Both the position numbers and the translations under genes were made by a program. DNA of 64,000 nucleotides, from contig CAXYYO010000013.1 of assembly GCA_964293305.1 (NCBI GenBank), positions 17,476 to 81,475 on the forward strand, written 5' to 3'. The notes below the pieces were generated by a model that was not told the DNA's origin, made no database searches, and saw only the letters and a list, made by a program, of their open reading frames with translations. This DNA comes from CALAGJ01 sp964293305 (GTDB taxonomy: Bacteria > Bacteroidota > Bacteroidia > Chitinophagales > Chitinophagaceae). How positions within the stretch are numbered: the stretch's first letter is position 1; every line of letters begins with the position of its first letter. Shown here piece after piece: positions 51,351 to 61,600 of the stretch.

Positions 51351-52265
51351 ATGAAAAGCTTATTGATTGCAATATTTATACTGGCTACCTACCATGCAGA
51401 TGCACAAAACTGGCGTTGCCATGTGGCAGATGCCTCTACAGGTAAGTCACTTCCATATGCTATCATTAATTTGCTGCCCTTGCAAACGGTTCTCTATTCA
51501 GACTCTACTGGAAATTTTGGGTTGGACTATAATTATATTCCTTCAACGGACAGTATTAGCATTGAATATATTGGATTTAAAACGCTTACAGTCAGCATAA
51601 AAAATGTTGAAGATGCATTTAATTTTTTACTTACACCCATAGGTTCTGTATTACCTGAAGTAACAGTAAGCGCTTGTACAAAATTTAAAGAAGTAACAGT
51701 AAACAAAAATGCCGGTAAAGTGATTGAATACATAGGGCCGGGGGCGGAAACGAAGATTATTATTTTGGCACATTATGCATCAAAATTTAGTTGGGAAGGC
51801 TGGCTTACACAGATTGATATGTATGCCGGAGATTTCGGTAAACCATTTAATGTACCAGTAAGATTGCATTGGTATGGGTGGGATACCATCAAACAATTTA
51901 TAGGTGAAGAGCTTACTTCTAGTAATATTATTATCTACCCAAGGAACAAAGGATGGAGTCATTTTGCATTGCCTACGCATGCTATCTATTTTCCACCAGA
52001 AGGATTGGTGGTAGGGCTGGAATATATTTATCCGGTAGAATATGAAAAAGCACTTGCTTCACTTACAGATGAAGCGGAAAAAGCAGATTGGCTTAACGAT
52101 AAATCCCGCCGATGGAGCTTAGGTATGCAGCTCACAGAAGATGAAAATGATAGAGCCTGGTTTATATATAATAACAAAGCCATACATCCATATCCGGCTT
52201 ATTCAGATAAGCAATTCTTAAAACCCGCAATACGCATTTCAATGACGGCTTGTATGAGAAAATGA
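51351..52265 (+). CDS. Secreted protein with carboxypeptidase-regulatory-like domain
   Basis: 304 residues from ATG 51351, which opens the signal peptide (KSLLIAIFILATYHADAQ). The first 90 or so mature residues are a CarboxypepD_reg-like beta-sandwich (VADASTGKSLPYAIINLL ... SIEYIGFKTLTVSI), the type found at the N-terminus of SusC-like proteins. The remaining 200 residues (KIIILAHYASKFSWEGWLTQ, PVRLHWYGWDTIKQF) are not recognised. It has no barrel and no T9SS tail. Probably periplasmic. Follows the flavin reductase gene on the same strand. Confidence 0.75.
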   Translation: MKSLLIAIFILATYHADAQNWRCHVADASTGKSLPYAIINLLPLQTVLYSDSTGNFGLDYNYIPSTDSISIEYIGFKTLTVSIKNVEDAFNFLLTPIGSVLPEVTVSACTKFKEVTVNKNAGKVIEYIGPGAETKIIILAHYASKFSWEGWLTQIDMYAGDFGKPFNVPVRLHWYGWDTIKQFIGEELTSSNIIIYPRNKGWSHFALPTHAIYFPPEGLVVGLEYIYPVEYEKALASLTDEAEKADWLNDKSRRWSLGMQLTEDENDRAWFIYNNKAIHPYPAYSDKQFLKPAIRISMTACMRK

Positions 52266-52390
52266 GTCATCTCTACTGAGTGTATTATCGGCATCATTTT
52301 CCATTAATGGATACTTGTACAGCATGACAAATAAATTATTTTTGATGTCATGAGCGTGGTTTCATTAATTTTATCATCTAAATAATCAAA

Positions 52391-53863
52391 ATGTACTCGT
52401 TAAGAAAATTTCTACAAATTGCTTTAATACTTAATGTTGTTTTATCAACTGTATCTGCTCAGGTTAGCTTTTCTAGTATGCCAAAGGATAACCAGTTTTT
52501 CCCACGAAATACAGTTACAAATCAGGCTTCAGTTACAATAAGTGGCACGGTAATTAATACAGGGGTTGATTATACTAGTTTGAGGGTTAAAGCATATAGA
52601 GATGGACAATTGATTATTTCTTCAAAACAAACACTTGTATTCAATAATGGTATTGCTCCTTTTAATTTCAATGGTTTTATGAAAGCAGAACTTGCTACTT
52701 ATAAGGTGGCGGTTTATGGTGTAAATGGTACTGTAGAAACATTGATAGATTCAGCAATTAATTTGGTAGCAGGAGATGCATATTTAATACAAGGTCAGTC
52801 TAATGCGGAGGCCAGTATGTACAAAGGAAATACGGTGAGTCTCCAAAGTAATTTTATAAGAAGTTATGGCACTGGCAATGAAAATGGCACAACCAATGAA
52901 TGGTATATAGCCAGCGGTGATAAGGATAGAAAAACGGGTGGTCATGTAGGTCAGTGGGGGCTTAAAATGGCAAGGCTTATTGTAGAGACTTACAAGATTC
53001 CGGTATGTATTATTAATGGTGCTCAAGGGGGCATGGCTATTTCTTTTTTTCTGCGTAATGATAGCAATCCATTAAAGCAGACCACAAATTATGGCCGCAC
53101 TTTAAAACGTGTACAAGAAGCGGGGCTTGCAAATCATATCCGGGCCGCATTCTGGTATCAAGGAGAAACGGATGTACTATTTCAAACAGATACTGTAATA
53201 TATAAAAATGATTTTCGGGATTTATATCATGATTGGAAGGAGGATATGCCTGGATTATCAGCATGCTATATTTTTCAAATTAGAAAAAGCTGCTCCAATA
53301 GCAATGAAAGAAGTGGTAAAATTATGGAATGTCATAGGCAGCTTGCATTAGAACTTCCAAACACATACATCATGGCCAGTAATGGGGCTAGTCATTTTGT
53401 GGATGGTTGTCATTTTCCATACACCAATGGATATGAATTTCATGCAAAAAATATTTTCAGACTGGTGCAAAGAGATATGTATCAAGTGAGTAATGTATTA
53501 AATATTGAACCGCCACAGATTATTGCTGCCAAGCTTATGGGTATCCAGCAAATAGAACTTACTCTCAAAAATGTATCAGACACATATATATGGGAAGCAG
53601 GTAGTGAAAAAGACTTTGATATAAATGGGGCAAACGTTACAGTAGTATCTGGGGTAGTAAATGCAAATAAAATCACTTTAACCCTTTCGGGAAATGTTAC
53701 TGGTGCTTATAGTATAGATTATTTTGGACATGAGGGTTCCAATATCCCCTTTGTAAAAAATGCAAATGGCATTGGTATGGTGTCTGTTTGGGAGTATCCA
53801 TTAGAAACAATGTTTTCAAAGCCAGTAGCTCCAATGCATGTTTCAAATCTTGCTGTACAGTAA
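52391..53863 (+). CDS. Secreted SGNH-type (sialate O-acetylesterase-like) esterase
   Basis: 490 residues. A signal peptide (LRKFLQIALILNVVLSTVSAQ) is followed by a beta domain (about 25-125) and then a SASA/SGNH hydrolase domain: LIQGQSNAEASM (block I Ser), IINGAQGGMAI, AAFWYQGETDVLF and the closing DGCHFPYTNGYEFHA with the D-x2-H pair. It probably deacetylates carbohydrates at the surface or in the periplasm. A final domain of about 120 residues (PPQIIAAKLMGIQQIELTL) looks beta-rich; no clear YPNP/GVYMV sorting tail is present, so the secretion route past the inner membrane is uncertain. Confidence 0.82.
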   Translation: MYSLRKFLQIALILNVVLSTVSAQVSFSSMPKDNQFFPRNTVTNQASVTISGTVINTGVDYTSLRVKAYRDGQLIISSKQTLVFNNGIAPFNFNGFMKAELATYKVAVYGVNGTVETLIDSAINLVAGDAYLIQGQSNAEASMYKGNTVSLQSNFIRSYGTGNENGTTNEWYIASGDKDRKTGGHVGQWGLKMARLIVETYKIPVCIINGAQGGMAISFFLRNDSNPLKQTTNYGRTLKRVQEAGLANHIRAAFWYQGETDVLFQTDTVIYKNDFRDLYHDWKEDMPGLSACYIFQIRKSCSNSNERSGKIMECHRQLALELPNTYIMASNGASHFVDGCHFPYTNGYEFHAKNIFRLVQRDMYQVSNVLNIEPPQIIAAKLMGIQQIELTLKNVSDTYIWEAGSEKDFDINGANVTVVSGVVNANKITLTLSGNVTGAYSIDYFGHEGSNIPFVKNANGIGMVSVWEYPLETMFSKPVAPMHVSNLAVQ

Positions 53864-53961
53864 TGATTGAGTATGACATCATACCATACTTATAGCGGTT
53901 ACCTTTATTTCCTATGGTTTAATTATTCAAAAACTTATTCCGCAGAACTGTAGGTGCATTC

Positions 53962-54969
53962 TTATACTAGAAGCATCTCGATTTCACTAAATGCATCTAC
54001 AGGGCTTTTGTTTTCCCACAATACCTCATAAATTGTATTTGCTATAGGAATATTTACTTGAAGGCTTGTGTTTGTTTTATGAATACACTTGGCTGCATTA
54101 TAGCCCTCAGCCACCATACCCATTTCAAGTAGTGCGGCTTTTACACTATATCCCTTGCCTAGCATATTTCCAAGCATTCTGTTACGACTATATAAACTGT
54201 AACATGTTACCAATAAATCTCCCAGATATACACTGGCAGCATAGTTAATATCTGAATTTACTTCTTCATGTTTTACTTCTCTTAAAAACCGTACCATCTC
54301 ATTGGCACTATTGGCAATGTAAACACTTTGAAAATTATCACCATATTTTAACCCATGAGCAATACCCGCCCCTAAAGCATAAATATTTTTAAGAATAGCT
54401 GCATATTGTACACCCATTACATCAGGGTTTACAATAGTTTTCATATACTCATTTTCAAAGTAAGGTGCAAGCTTAGCAGATAATATTTCATCTGCACCAC
54501 TAATAGTAAGATAACTTAATTTTTCTGAAGCTACTTCTTCTGCATGACATGGCCCTAATAGGGTAAAATAATCCATCAGAGAAAATCCAAATCTTTCTAA
54601 TAAATATTCATGTAGTAGCTGATTTTTTTCAGGCAATATTCCTTTAATAGCTGAAATTATTTTTTTCCCCCTAAACGCATCTAAATTTAGTGTACTTAAT
54701 GTACTGTGAGCATAAGAACTTGGCACAGCTATTATGAGTACATCTGATGATTCAATTACATAATTGAGGTTGGAACTTGGCGTTAATTTATTTACATCAA
54801 AATAAGCATTACTCAAGTATTTTGGATTGTGTCTGCGCTGTTTGAGAAAAGATACTGATTCATCACTACGTATCCACCAATTAATAGAATGACCGGCATC
54901 TGTAAGTATTTTTGCAATGGCTGTGGCCCAGGATCCGCTTCCAATTACTCCAAATTTATATATCAGCAT
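53962..54969 (-). CDS. gpsA: NAD(P)H-dependent glycerol-3-phosphate dehydrogenase
   Basis: 335 residues. Rossmann start FGVIGSGSWATAIAKIL, then WWIRSDESV, IIAVPSSYAHSTL, the catalytic Lys region ISAIKGILPE, LLGPCHAEEVA, and VQYAAILKNIYALGAGIAHG with the second conserved Lys; the C-terminal helical domain has AASVYLGDLLVTCYS and SRNRMLGNMLGKG. It makes sn-glycerol-3-phosphate from dihydroxyacetone phosphate for phospholipid synthesis. Single gene. Confidence 0.95.
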   Translation of the reverse strand: MLIYKFGVIGSGSWATAIAKILTDAGHSINWWIRSDESVSFLKQRRHNPKYLSNAYFDVNKLTPSSNLNYVIESSDVLIIAVPSSYAHSTLSTLNLDAFRGKKIISAIKGILPEKNQLLHEYLLERFGFSLMDYFTLLGPCHAEEVASEKLSYLTISGADEILSAKLAPYFENEYMKTIVNPDVMGVQYAAILKNIYALGAGIAHGLKYGDNFQSVYIANSANEMVRFLREVKHEEVNSDINYAASVYLGDLLVTCYSLYSRNRMLGNMLGKGYSVKAALLEMGMVAEGYNAAKCIHKTNTSLQVNIPIANTIYEVLWENKSPVDAFSEIEMLLV

Positions 54970-55063
54970 CTACAATCTAATTAAATGCAATGATAAGTGA
55001 TTGAGGTTAATTTCCGACTTTGGAAATAGTGTCCAACTGCACATTCTGGTTTGAAAGCGCATT

Positions 55064-55087
55064 AAAAACCCCAACAAGAAGTTGGGG
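55064..55087 (-). terminator. Rho-independent terminator of the GH13 gene
   Basis: On the minus strand CCCCAAC (55087-55081), loop TTCTT, GTTGGGG (55075-55069), followed by TTTTT (55068-55064), 23 bases after the GH13 stop codon. Confidence 0.9.
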
Positions 55088-55109
55088 CTTTGCGGGTAAG
55101 GGGTTTACG

Positions 55110-58100
55110 CTATTTATTCACCACTATTTGTTGTGTTTGTACTCCTGAGCTGCTTTTTATTGTTACCATATACACTCCGTTTGTCATTGTACTTGTGGGT
55201 ATCAAATGCTCATTACCTGCTAGGAGCGAAATGTATTGCTGGGCCAATATTAATTTTCCATTTATATCATTAATGCTGATAGAAACATTGTTCAGCGTTT
55301 CTTTTAATCGAATATGAATATTTTTTACAACTGGGTTTGGATAAATACTCCAAGTAATGGTGCTACCATCAAAAAGTACTTGTACTGTTTTACTCAGGCT
55401 AGATGCACCATCTTTGTCCACTTGTTTTATACGATAATAATTGATCCCTTTCTGTGGTTGCAAGTCATCATATTGATAATTATTTTTACCGCTACCATTC
55501 AAAGCAGATACTTTGCCTATCGGTAAAAAATTAGCACCATCAGTACTGCGTTCTACTATAAAATAATCATTGTTTATTTCATTTGAAGTTACCCATTTTA
55601 TGATTGCTGCACCTGGTGTAGATTTCTGAGCAGATATACTCACCCAATTTAATGGAAGTATCTGTTCTCTGGCATTTTTGCTGGTATATACAAAGTATTG
55701 ACCCGGTGCCAGATTTACTGTAACATTTGTATTCGTTATATTAATACTTGCATCTGAAAACAAGTTATGCCATGTACCTGTGGCCGGGTAAGTAATGGTA
55801 GAAAATTGGTTAGTCAATCCAAAATTACCATATACCATTATTTTTAGATTTGGGTCATCTATTGACTCCCATTTCACAGTTCCACTAAGATTATAGGTAG
55901 CATTGCCGGTAGTAAAGGCACTTTGATATTGGGGTAGATTTCTAAGCTTTAATAGCATACTATATACATCAAATAATGCTTTGCGTTCAGGTACTTGTAA
56001 ATAATCCCAGCGCACCGGCTTATTGTCAGTACGACAATTGCTATTTATAGATCCATCGGGGCAATTATTTATGGAGTAGTCATACCCCAATTCTTCAAAC
56101 TGCCACAACATTCTTGCACCCGGTTGCATAGCCCAGAAGGCTGCACACATACCACTTCTAGCAAGACCAGTAGAAAGGGTTTTTACATTATAACTGCCAG
56201 AGGAAAGACCATTGGTTTTGGCATCATACATCAATCTTTCTTCATCATGACTTTCCTGATAGGATATGAGATGATTTACAGGCCAACCACGAGCCTCTGC
56301 TATACCGCCAGATAAATCTGTATTTGAAGACTGTCCCTTTATAGCTTCTCTAAAATTATAATTTACATTTCCCCACAGTTGCATACCATATTCTGCCAGC
56401 TCCTTCTCTTCACTATTGTCTGCAAAATGCTCCAGAATACAGTAAGCCCCTGGCGATGCTAACTGAATATCATTATATATTTCTTTCCAAATAACAATCC
56501 TACTTGCATCATAAGCAGACCATGCACCCGTATTACAATTTTCACCATTGTCATCACAGGTTTGTTTTTGTGTAAACCCTTTTGATAAATCAAATCGGTA
56601 TCCATCAATTTTATATTCTTTGAGCCAAAATGCTACTACCTTATTTACAAAAGCTTTGGTATCTGGGCTTTCATGGTTAAAATCGTACCCCACATTAAAT
56701 CCATGCTTAGCCACCGGATTGTGCCAAAGATTTGTTGGATCAGGTCTGTTATTTACTCCGTCAAAATATAATTGCACCAATGGGCTAAGGCCATAACTAT
56801 GGTTGAGTACCATATCCATTATGACAGCTATGCCATTTTGATGACAGGCATCTACAAATTCTTTTACGGCTGTTTCTGTGCCATAATATTTATCAGGTGC
56901 AAAGTAAAAACTTGGGTTATAGCCCCAGCTCTCATTGCCTTCAAATTCATTAAAGGGCATTACATGTATGGCATTGATGCCGAGTTTTACAAAGTAGGGC
57001 AATGAATCCTTCATAGTCTTCCAGTTTCTGGCAGCAGAAAAATCACGAATCAATGCTTCATAAATCAGGAGATTTCTTTTATCCGGTCTGTTGAAGTTAG
57101 TTATCTGCCAGTTGAAGCTGGGTTTATTCGTTTGAAAAACACTTACAATACCAGTTGTTTTCCCTTCGGGATATGTTTTTAAGCCGGGATATGTAGATGC
57201 GGGAATAAACTTATCATTCCAAGGATCCAATACTTTTTGACAATATGGGTCAGCTATTTTAAGTCCTCCATCCACAATATATTGATAACCATATTCCTGA
57301 CCCGGGTTGAGGCCACTTACCCTAATCCAATAACGCTTTCCATCCGGACTGCGGTTCATTTGATAATCTGGACTTGTAGTCCAATTATTAAATTCTCCAG
57401 TAAGAAAAGCATAAGATTTATTGGGTGCATACAGCACCAATACGGCACTGGTGCCACCTACTTCATAATTAATACCATCATTTGACCCTTCGGGCAATTC
57501 AGCCACTAAATTTCTAAGTGGTGTAAAGCGAACAGTATCTCTATCAATACTGCTACCATTGTCTAATTCAGCAATGATGATTTGCTCTTGATCATTTGGT
57601 ATTGTTGTACTCGCTACTACAGTTCCATTTGTACTTGTGGCTATTGGATTTACAAGATCATTATAAAATAATTTTAATGTACCACTCACATTTCCTTTGG
57701 CGGTTATATTAATTGGGTCGCCCACAACTTTACTAATTGGCTGAAGTATAGATACAAATGTGGGTTGGGAAAATGGTTCATCTATTCTTGCATATACACC
57801 ATTATCATATACGGGTATATACATATCACTTTGGTCTAAGTTTCTTAAAACCTTTGTACCATTTCCATTTCTAAATAGGATAGATATTTTTAAGATTTTC
57901 TCAGTGGGATCGGATATGCCGTAAAATGAACGAAGATTTCCCGAAATTGTAAAACTCCATTGACTATTACCCAATGAGCTGCACAATGCAGCAGGATTTG
58001 GAGAGTTGAAGGAGGAAAACTTTACATATTTCCAATCGCTGGATGATGTACTTTTTGTTGTAATGGCACCAATATGTACATAAACATCTGTTACTGGAGT

Positions 58101-58253
58101 ATAGCCAAGTAGGCCTTTATTTCCAAAATTAGCATCGCAAGTTACGGTAGTGGATGTACTTGATTCTTGAATAAAGTCTGGTGTCCAACGCAGTAGCTGT
58201 GCATGTACAGCATTTGCTGTAAGCAGAAAAATGTAAATTAGAAATTTCTTCAT
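55110..58253 (-). CDS. Secreted GH13 alpha-amylase-family enzyme with T9SS tail
   Basis: 1047 residues. Signal peptide (MKKFLIYIFLLTANAVHAQ), two N-terminal beta domains, a CBM48-like module (about 250-360), then a GH13 barrel with all four regions: I DMVLNHS (about 478), II GYRFDLSKG (about 550, nucleophile Asp), III ILEHFA (about 604, acid/base Glu), IV ESHDEE (about 666). A fibronectin-like region (VERSTDGANFLPIG) and a T9SS sorting domain close it (IYPNPVVKNIHI ... NGVYMVTIKSSSG). The first beta domain resembles the DUF4961-like modules of surface amylases. It should hydrolyse alpha-glucans outside the cell. No SusC/SusD or regulator is adjacent. Confidence 0.92.
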   Translation of the reverse strand: MKKFLIYIFLLTANAVHAQLLRWTPDFIQESSTSTTVTCDANFGNKGLLGYTPVTDVYVHIGAITTKSTSSSDWKYVKFSSFNSPNPAALCSSLGNSQWSFTISGNLRSFYGISDPTEKILKISILFRNGNGTKVLRNLDQSDMYIPVYDNGVYARIDEPFSQPTFVSILQPISKVVGDPINITAKGNVSGTLKLFYNDLVNPIATSTNGTVVASTTIPNDQEQIIIAELDNGSSIDRDTVRFTPLRNLVAELPEGSNDGINYEVGGTSAVLVLYAPNKSYAFLTGEFNNWTTSPDYQMNRSPDGKRYWIRVSGLNPGQEYGYQYIVDGGLKIADPYCQKVLDPWNDKFIPASTYPGLKTYPEGKTTGIVSVFQTNKPSFNWQITNFNRPDKRNLLIYEALIRDFSAARNWKTMKDSLPYFVKLGINAIHVMPFNEFEGNESWGYNPSFYFAPDKYYGTETAVKEFVDACHQNGIAVIMDMVLNHSYGLSPLVQLYFDGVNNRPDPTNLWHNPVAKHGFNVGYDFNHESPDTKAFVNKVVAFWLKEYKIDGYRFDLSKGFTQKQTCDDNGENCNTGAWSAYDASRIVIWKEIYNDIQLASPGAYCILEHFADNSEEKELAEYGMQLWGNVNYNFREAIKGQSSNTDLSGGIAEARGWPVNHLISYQESHDEERLMYDAKTNGLSSGSYNVKTLSTGLARSGMCAAFWAMQPGARMLWQFEELGYDYSINNCPDGSINSNCRTDNKPVRWDYLQVPERKALFDVYSMLLKLRNLPQYQSAFTTGNATYNLSGTVKWESIDDPNLKIMVYGNFGLTNQFSTITYPATGTWHNLFSDASINITNTNVTVNLAPGQYFVYTSKNAREQILPLNWVSISAQKSTPGAAIIKWVTSNEINNDYFIVERSTDGANFLPIGKVSALNGSGKNNYQYDDLQPQKGINYYRIKQVDKDGASSLSKTVQVLFDGSTITWSIYPNPVVKNIHIRLKETLNNVSISINDINGKLILAQQYISLLAGNEHLIPTSTMTNGVYMVTIKSSSGVQTQQIVVNK

Positions 58254-58375
58254 ATCAAATGAATGTAGTATTAAAAATAAATAGATAAAGCTGTATCAAT
58301 TGCAACTCCGAAAAATGGCAGTTCCCTATATTGCAATAATCGCAAAAACAATCGTAAAATTCAAAACAGTACAAA

Positions 58376-58396
58376 AATGTGTACTTTTTACACATT
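58376..58396. promoter_or_regulatory. Palindrome upstream of the GH13 gene
   Basis: AATGTGTA (58376-58383), spacer CTTTT, TACACATT (58389-58396): a perfect 8-bp inverted repeat 123 bases upstream of the GH13 start codon. The dyad fits an operator for a dimeric regulator (CRP/FNR-like spacing is possible), but the factor is unknown. Confidence 0.45.
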
Positions 58397-58577
58397 AACC
58401 AAAAAAATTTAAGTTGTTAATTATGTCTAATGAAATACTATTAATTTTTAAAGGGGGTAGATTTTATATTTGGGGCTATGTTATTTGGGCTAAAATATAC
58501 AGTGGATTGCCAATACCATATTTCTTGAAACGCAGGTGTACATTATTTTGGCCTGCATTGTAGCTATGCATGAGCAA

Positions 58578-58610
58578 GAATAAGGGCCATATTTAATATG
58601 GCACTTATTC
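58578..58610 (-). terminator. Probable terminator hairpin after the 1076-residue protein gene
   Basis: GAATAAGGGCCATATT (58578-58593), one base, AATATGGCACTTATTC (58595-58610): a 16-bp near-perfect stem with one mismatch, 37 bases past the stop codon at 58647. On the minus strand only a short T-rich TTATTCTT follows. Confidence 0.65.
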
Positions 58611-58646
58611 GGTTATTGTTTGAAAGATAGGCACTTCACCGAATGG

Positions 58647-61600
58647 TTACTCCACAATCAATTTCTTATAACTGGTTTCCCCATCCACCTGCAAATAAAC
58701 CATGTAAACCCCTTTGGCATAGCCACTAAGGTCAATAGGAACATTGTAGCCTGCGGCAATGTTTGAAAGGGATTTTTTTTGAAGGGTTTTGCCCATCATA
58801 TCCCTTATGGTAATGCCAATTGTGGAGGCAGATTGATTGATTCTGATAGTGGCATAGTTTACTGCTGGATTGGGGTAAAGCTGCCAGTCTGTTGTAGTTG
58901 TTTTTACTTTTAAGGTATCTCCAACAGGAGCGCTAAGGAAGTTACAAATATCTGGAGGAGGTGCCATATTTACACCAGTAATATTTGCATCATTAAATGG
59001 ATCTCCGCTCTTGCCCGGTTTTGGATAAGCATAATAGTAGGCCGTTTGATTAAGGCCGTCTGTTATATAATCCGGTTTGCTGCCTATAAATATTTCCACC
59101 ATGGCCAATTGTATGGACACATCTGCAAAACCAGAACTATTGCTGATGGCAAAATCCCAACTTTGTAAATTAGGAAATACAGTCCAATTGACTATTTGAT
59201 ACACTGATGTAAACCAACGTTTTCTGTTATGGATTGTGCCCGAATAACGATTAAAGGTATCTGTATAGGTTGTTAACATACAATCACTGCCCTTTATAGT
59301 AAGGTTCAGTTTATGACTTGTAGCATCATTATTACCACTATACACGCTACTGCCAAACCAGGTAATGGCTATATATACATGCTTTGGGTCATTATTATTA
59401 TAGATACTGCTTCTCAGTTCATCACCCAGTTTAATGTAAGTGGCACTTGCTTTCTGATAAAATACACCACTTGCGTTATTTGCCATATCAGTACTTACCA
59501 CTCCTTTACTAAACCGTCCAAAGGGACTGAACTTATCGGTAATTTCGGTATTGCCGGTTATTGTTTTGCCAATTATATTATAGTAACCAATTTGTTTTGA
59601 TTTATAACCTATTGTAGAGCCCAGTGTATCCACCTCCTGCATAGTTAGTTTGCTACTGCTGCCGCTCTTTATAATGGCCGCATCATTATCTGTAGTTACA
59701 AACCAGCCTACATCATTTTGACCGCCTCCATTTCTGGTGTATTGATTACCCGCACCACCCTGTGCTATATCTGATACTGCCTGTACAGTATTTTGATTAT
59801 AGATATTTGATAGGCCCAAATTTCTGTTAGTAGCTATTTTTTCAGCATACTTCTCTCCGTTATAATTACCATTTACCGTGCCGTCATCATTGGTACTGTT
59901 TACTTTTTTCTTTTGGATATTGTTGCCGCCATGGATGGCAAAATCCTCCACGGCAAAACGGGTGGTGTCTGCAGCATCCAGCCCATCTTTAAAAGCAAGG
60001 TAACTACTCTGTATTGTTTTTGTAATATCATTATTGCTGTAGTCATAATCCTGTACATGCTGGTTAAAAAAGGTAAATACTTTGGCATTGGCCGTGTCCA
60101 AATAGGTGCAGCCGGTTTCAGCCTGATAGGTAACCATTCCATAATATTGTATCCAGTAGTCTAAGCCAAAATCAAGGGCACTGGTGGCTGTGGCTAAGAG
60201 GTGCTGAGGCCGCTTGAGCAGTTTGTCCGTGTTATAAACGCCATTATTATCCCTGGGTAGATATTTATCTATGTCGGTATTATCCCAGTCACATTCATCC
60301 CTATACCGTATTACGCCGCCATTGCTGCCCATGGTGGCTTTGGCTATGCTGCCAAGCTGGTCATTCTTCATGCGGCGGTATATATCCCGGTATTGCCTGC
60401 CAAAATTCATATGATACAAATGGCCACCTTCCGGTGGTTTGCGCCAGCTTTGGTGCAGGTATTTCAGGATGGCATCCGGCGTATTACTCCAACTGCTGCC
60501 ATTGTATCTTCTTCGGTACCAGTTGCGGGTAAGCCTGTCTTCATTATTTGGATAAACACCATTGTTATAAACACTCTGGCTTGATATGGGCCAGAGCAAA
60601 TATGACTCAGGTGATGGTTGATTAAAATCAATGGTTACTTTTCTGGGTAGTGTATTGAGCCCGGGATTGCTATCATCTGATCTTTCGCCCCATACTTTTG
60701 TGCCATTGCCCCCGTTGAGCAGCAGGTGTACATTGGGTAGGGGCCGGGTGGCATAGTTGGCACTATTGGCAGCGCCATTGAGTTGGTATAGTGTGTTGGC
60801 CAGCCAGCCCCAGTGCTTGCGCACAAAAATGGGCCATTCTGTTTCAAGATCGATATCATTTGATACATCAATATTTACAGACTCTGTAGAACTTTCTTCA
60901 AAAACTGCTTCACCATCTGTCGTGGGTCTTAAATCGCCAGTGGAGCCTTCGGCACACTGCAAAAAAAGTAACTTTTCTTTTATCTTTTTACTGGTGGTAA
61001 TATCTTCCCAAGCATTATCCGGGGCGCCTGTGGTTTTCAGGTTGCACAGGTATTGTATTATCCGGTATAAAAACTTGCGGTAATAATATTCGTAGTTAGT
61101 TTCTGCAAAATTATCGCTGGTATAACCAAAGAGGCTGTAATCATCATCCTTATACACCCCATCGCTAGTTTGTGGGGAATCAACAGAAGGCATTTTTACA
61201 TAATCGGGATATTGTCCCTCTGTATTATTTACATAACTGTTGCCCACTTTGCGGCCTTTGTCGAGATAGTCGGGGTAGTAGCGGATGTCAGTGCCTTTTG
61301 TCACTACAATTCGTTTTACGCCAGCATCTGGAGCTAATAACCAAGATGGAAAACGAGGCTCATTAAAAGCACCAATCGGTGCCCACTGACCCGTCCATAT
61401 TTCTATGCCATAACCTTTTATATTGTCTGTATTCACCACAGTTTTTATGGCTTCGTAAAATTTTTGGTATTGTATTAGGTCAGTACCTCCTATTCCATAG
61501 GTTGGTACAATAGTTAAACTATCTTGCTTGTATTGCAAATAGTTCCAACCAAACACAAGCAGCACGCCCTTTATATAATCTTGGTTTATTAGGTCACAAA

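Larger units (their letters stand above)
58254..58646. other. Intergenic region with two inverted repeats
   Basis: 393 bases between two minus-strand cargo genes. Apart from the palindrome at 58376-58396 and the hairpin at 58578-58610 I see no gene or RNA. No exact TAnnTTTG element was found on the minus strand before the GH13 start. Confidence 0.5.
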
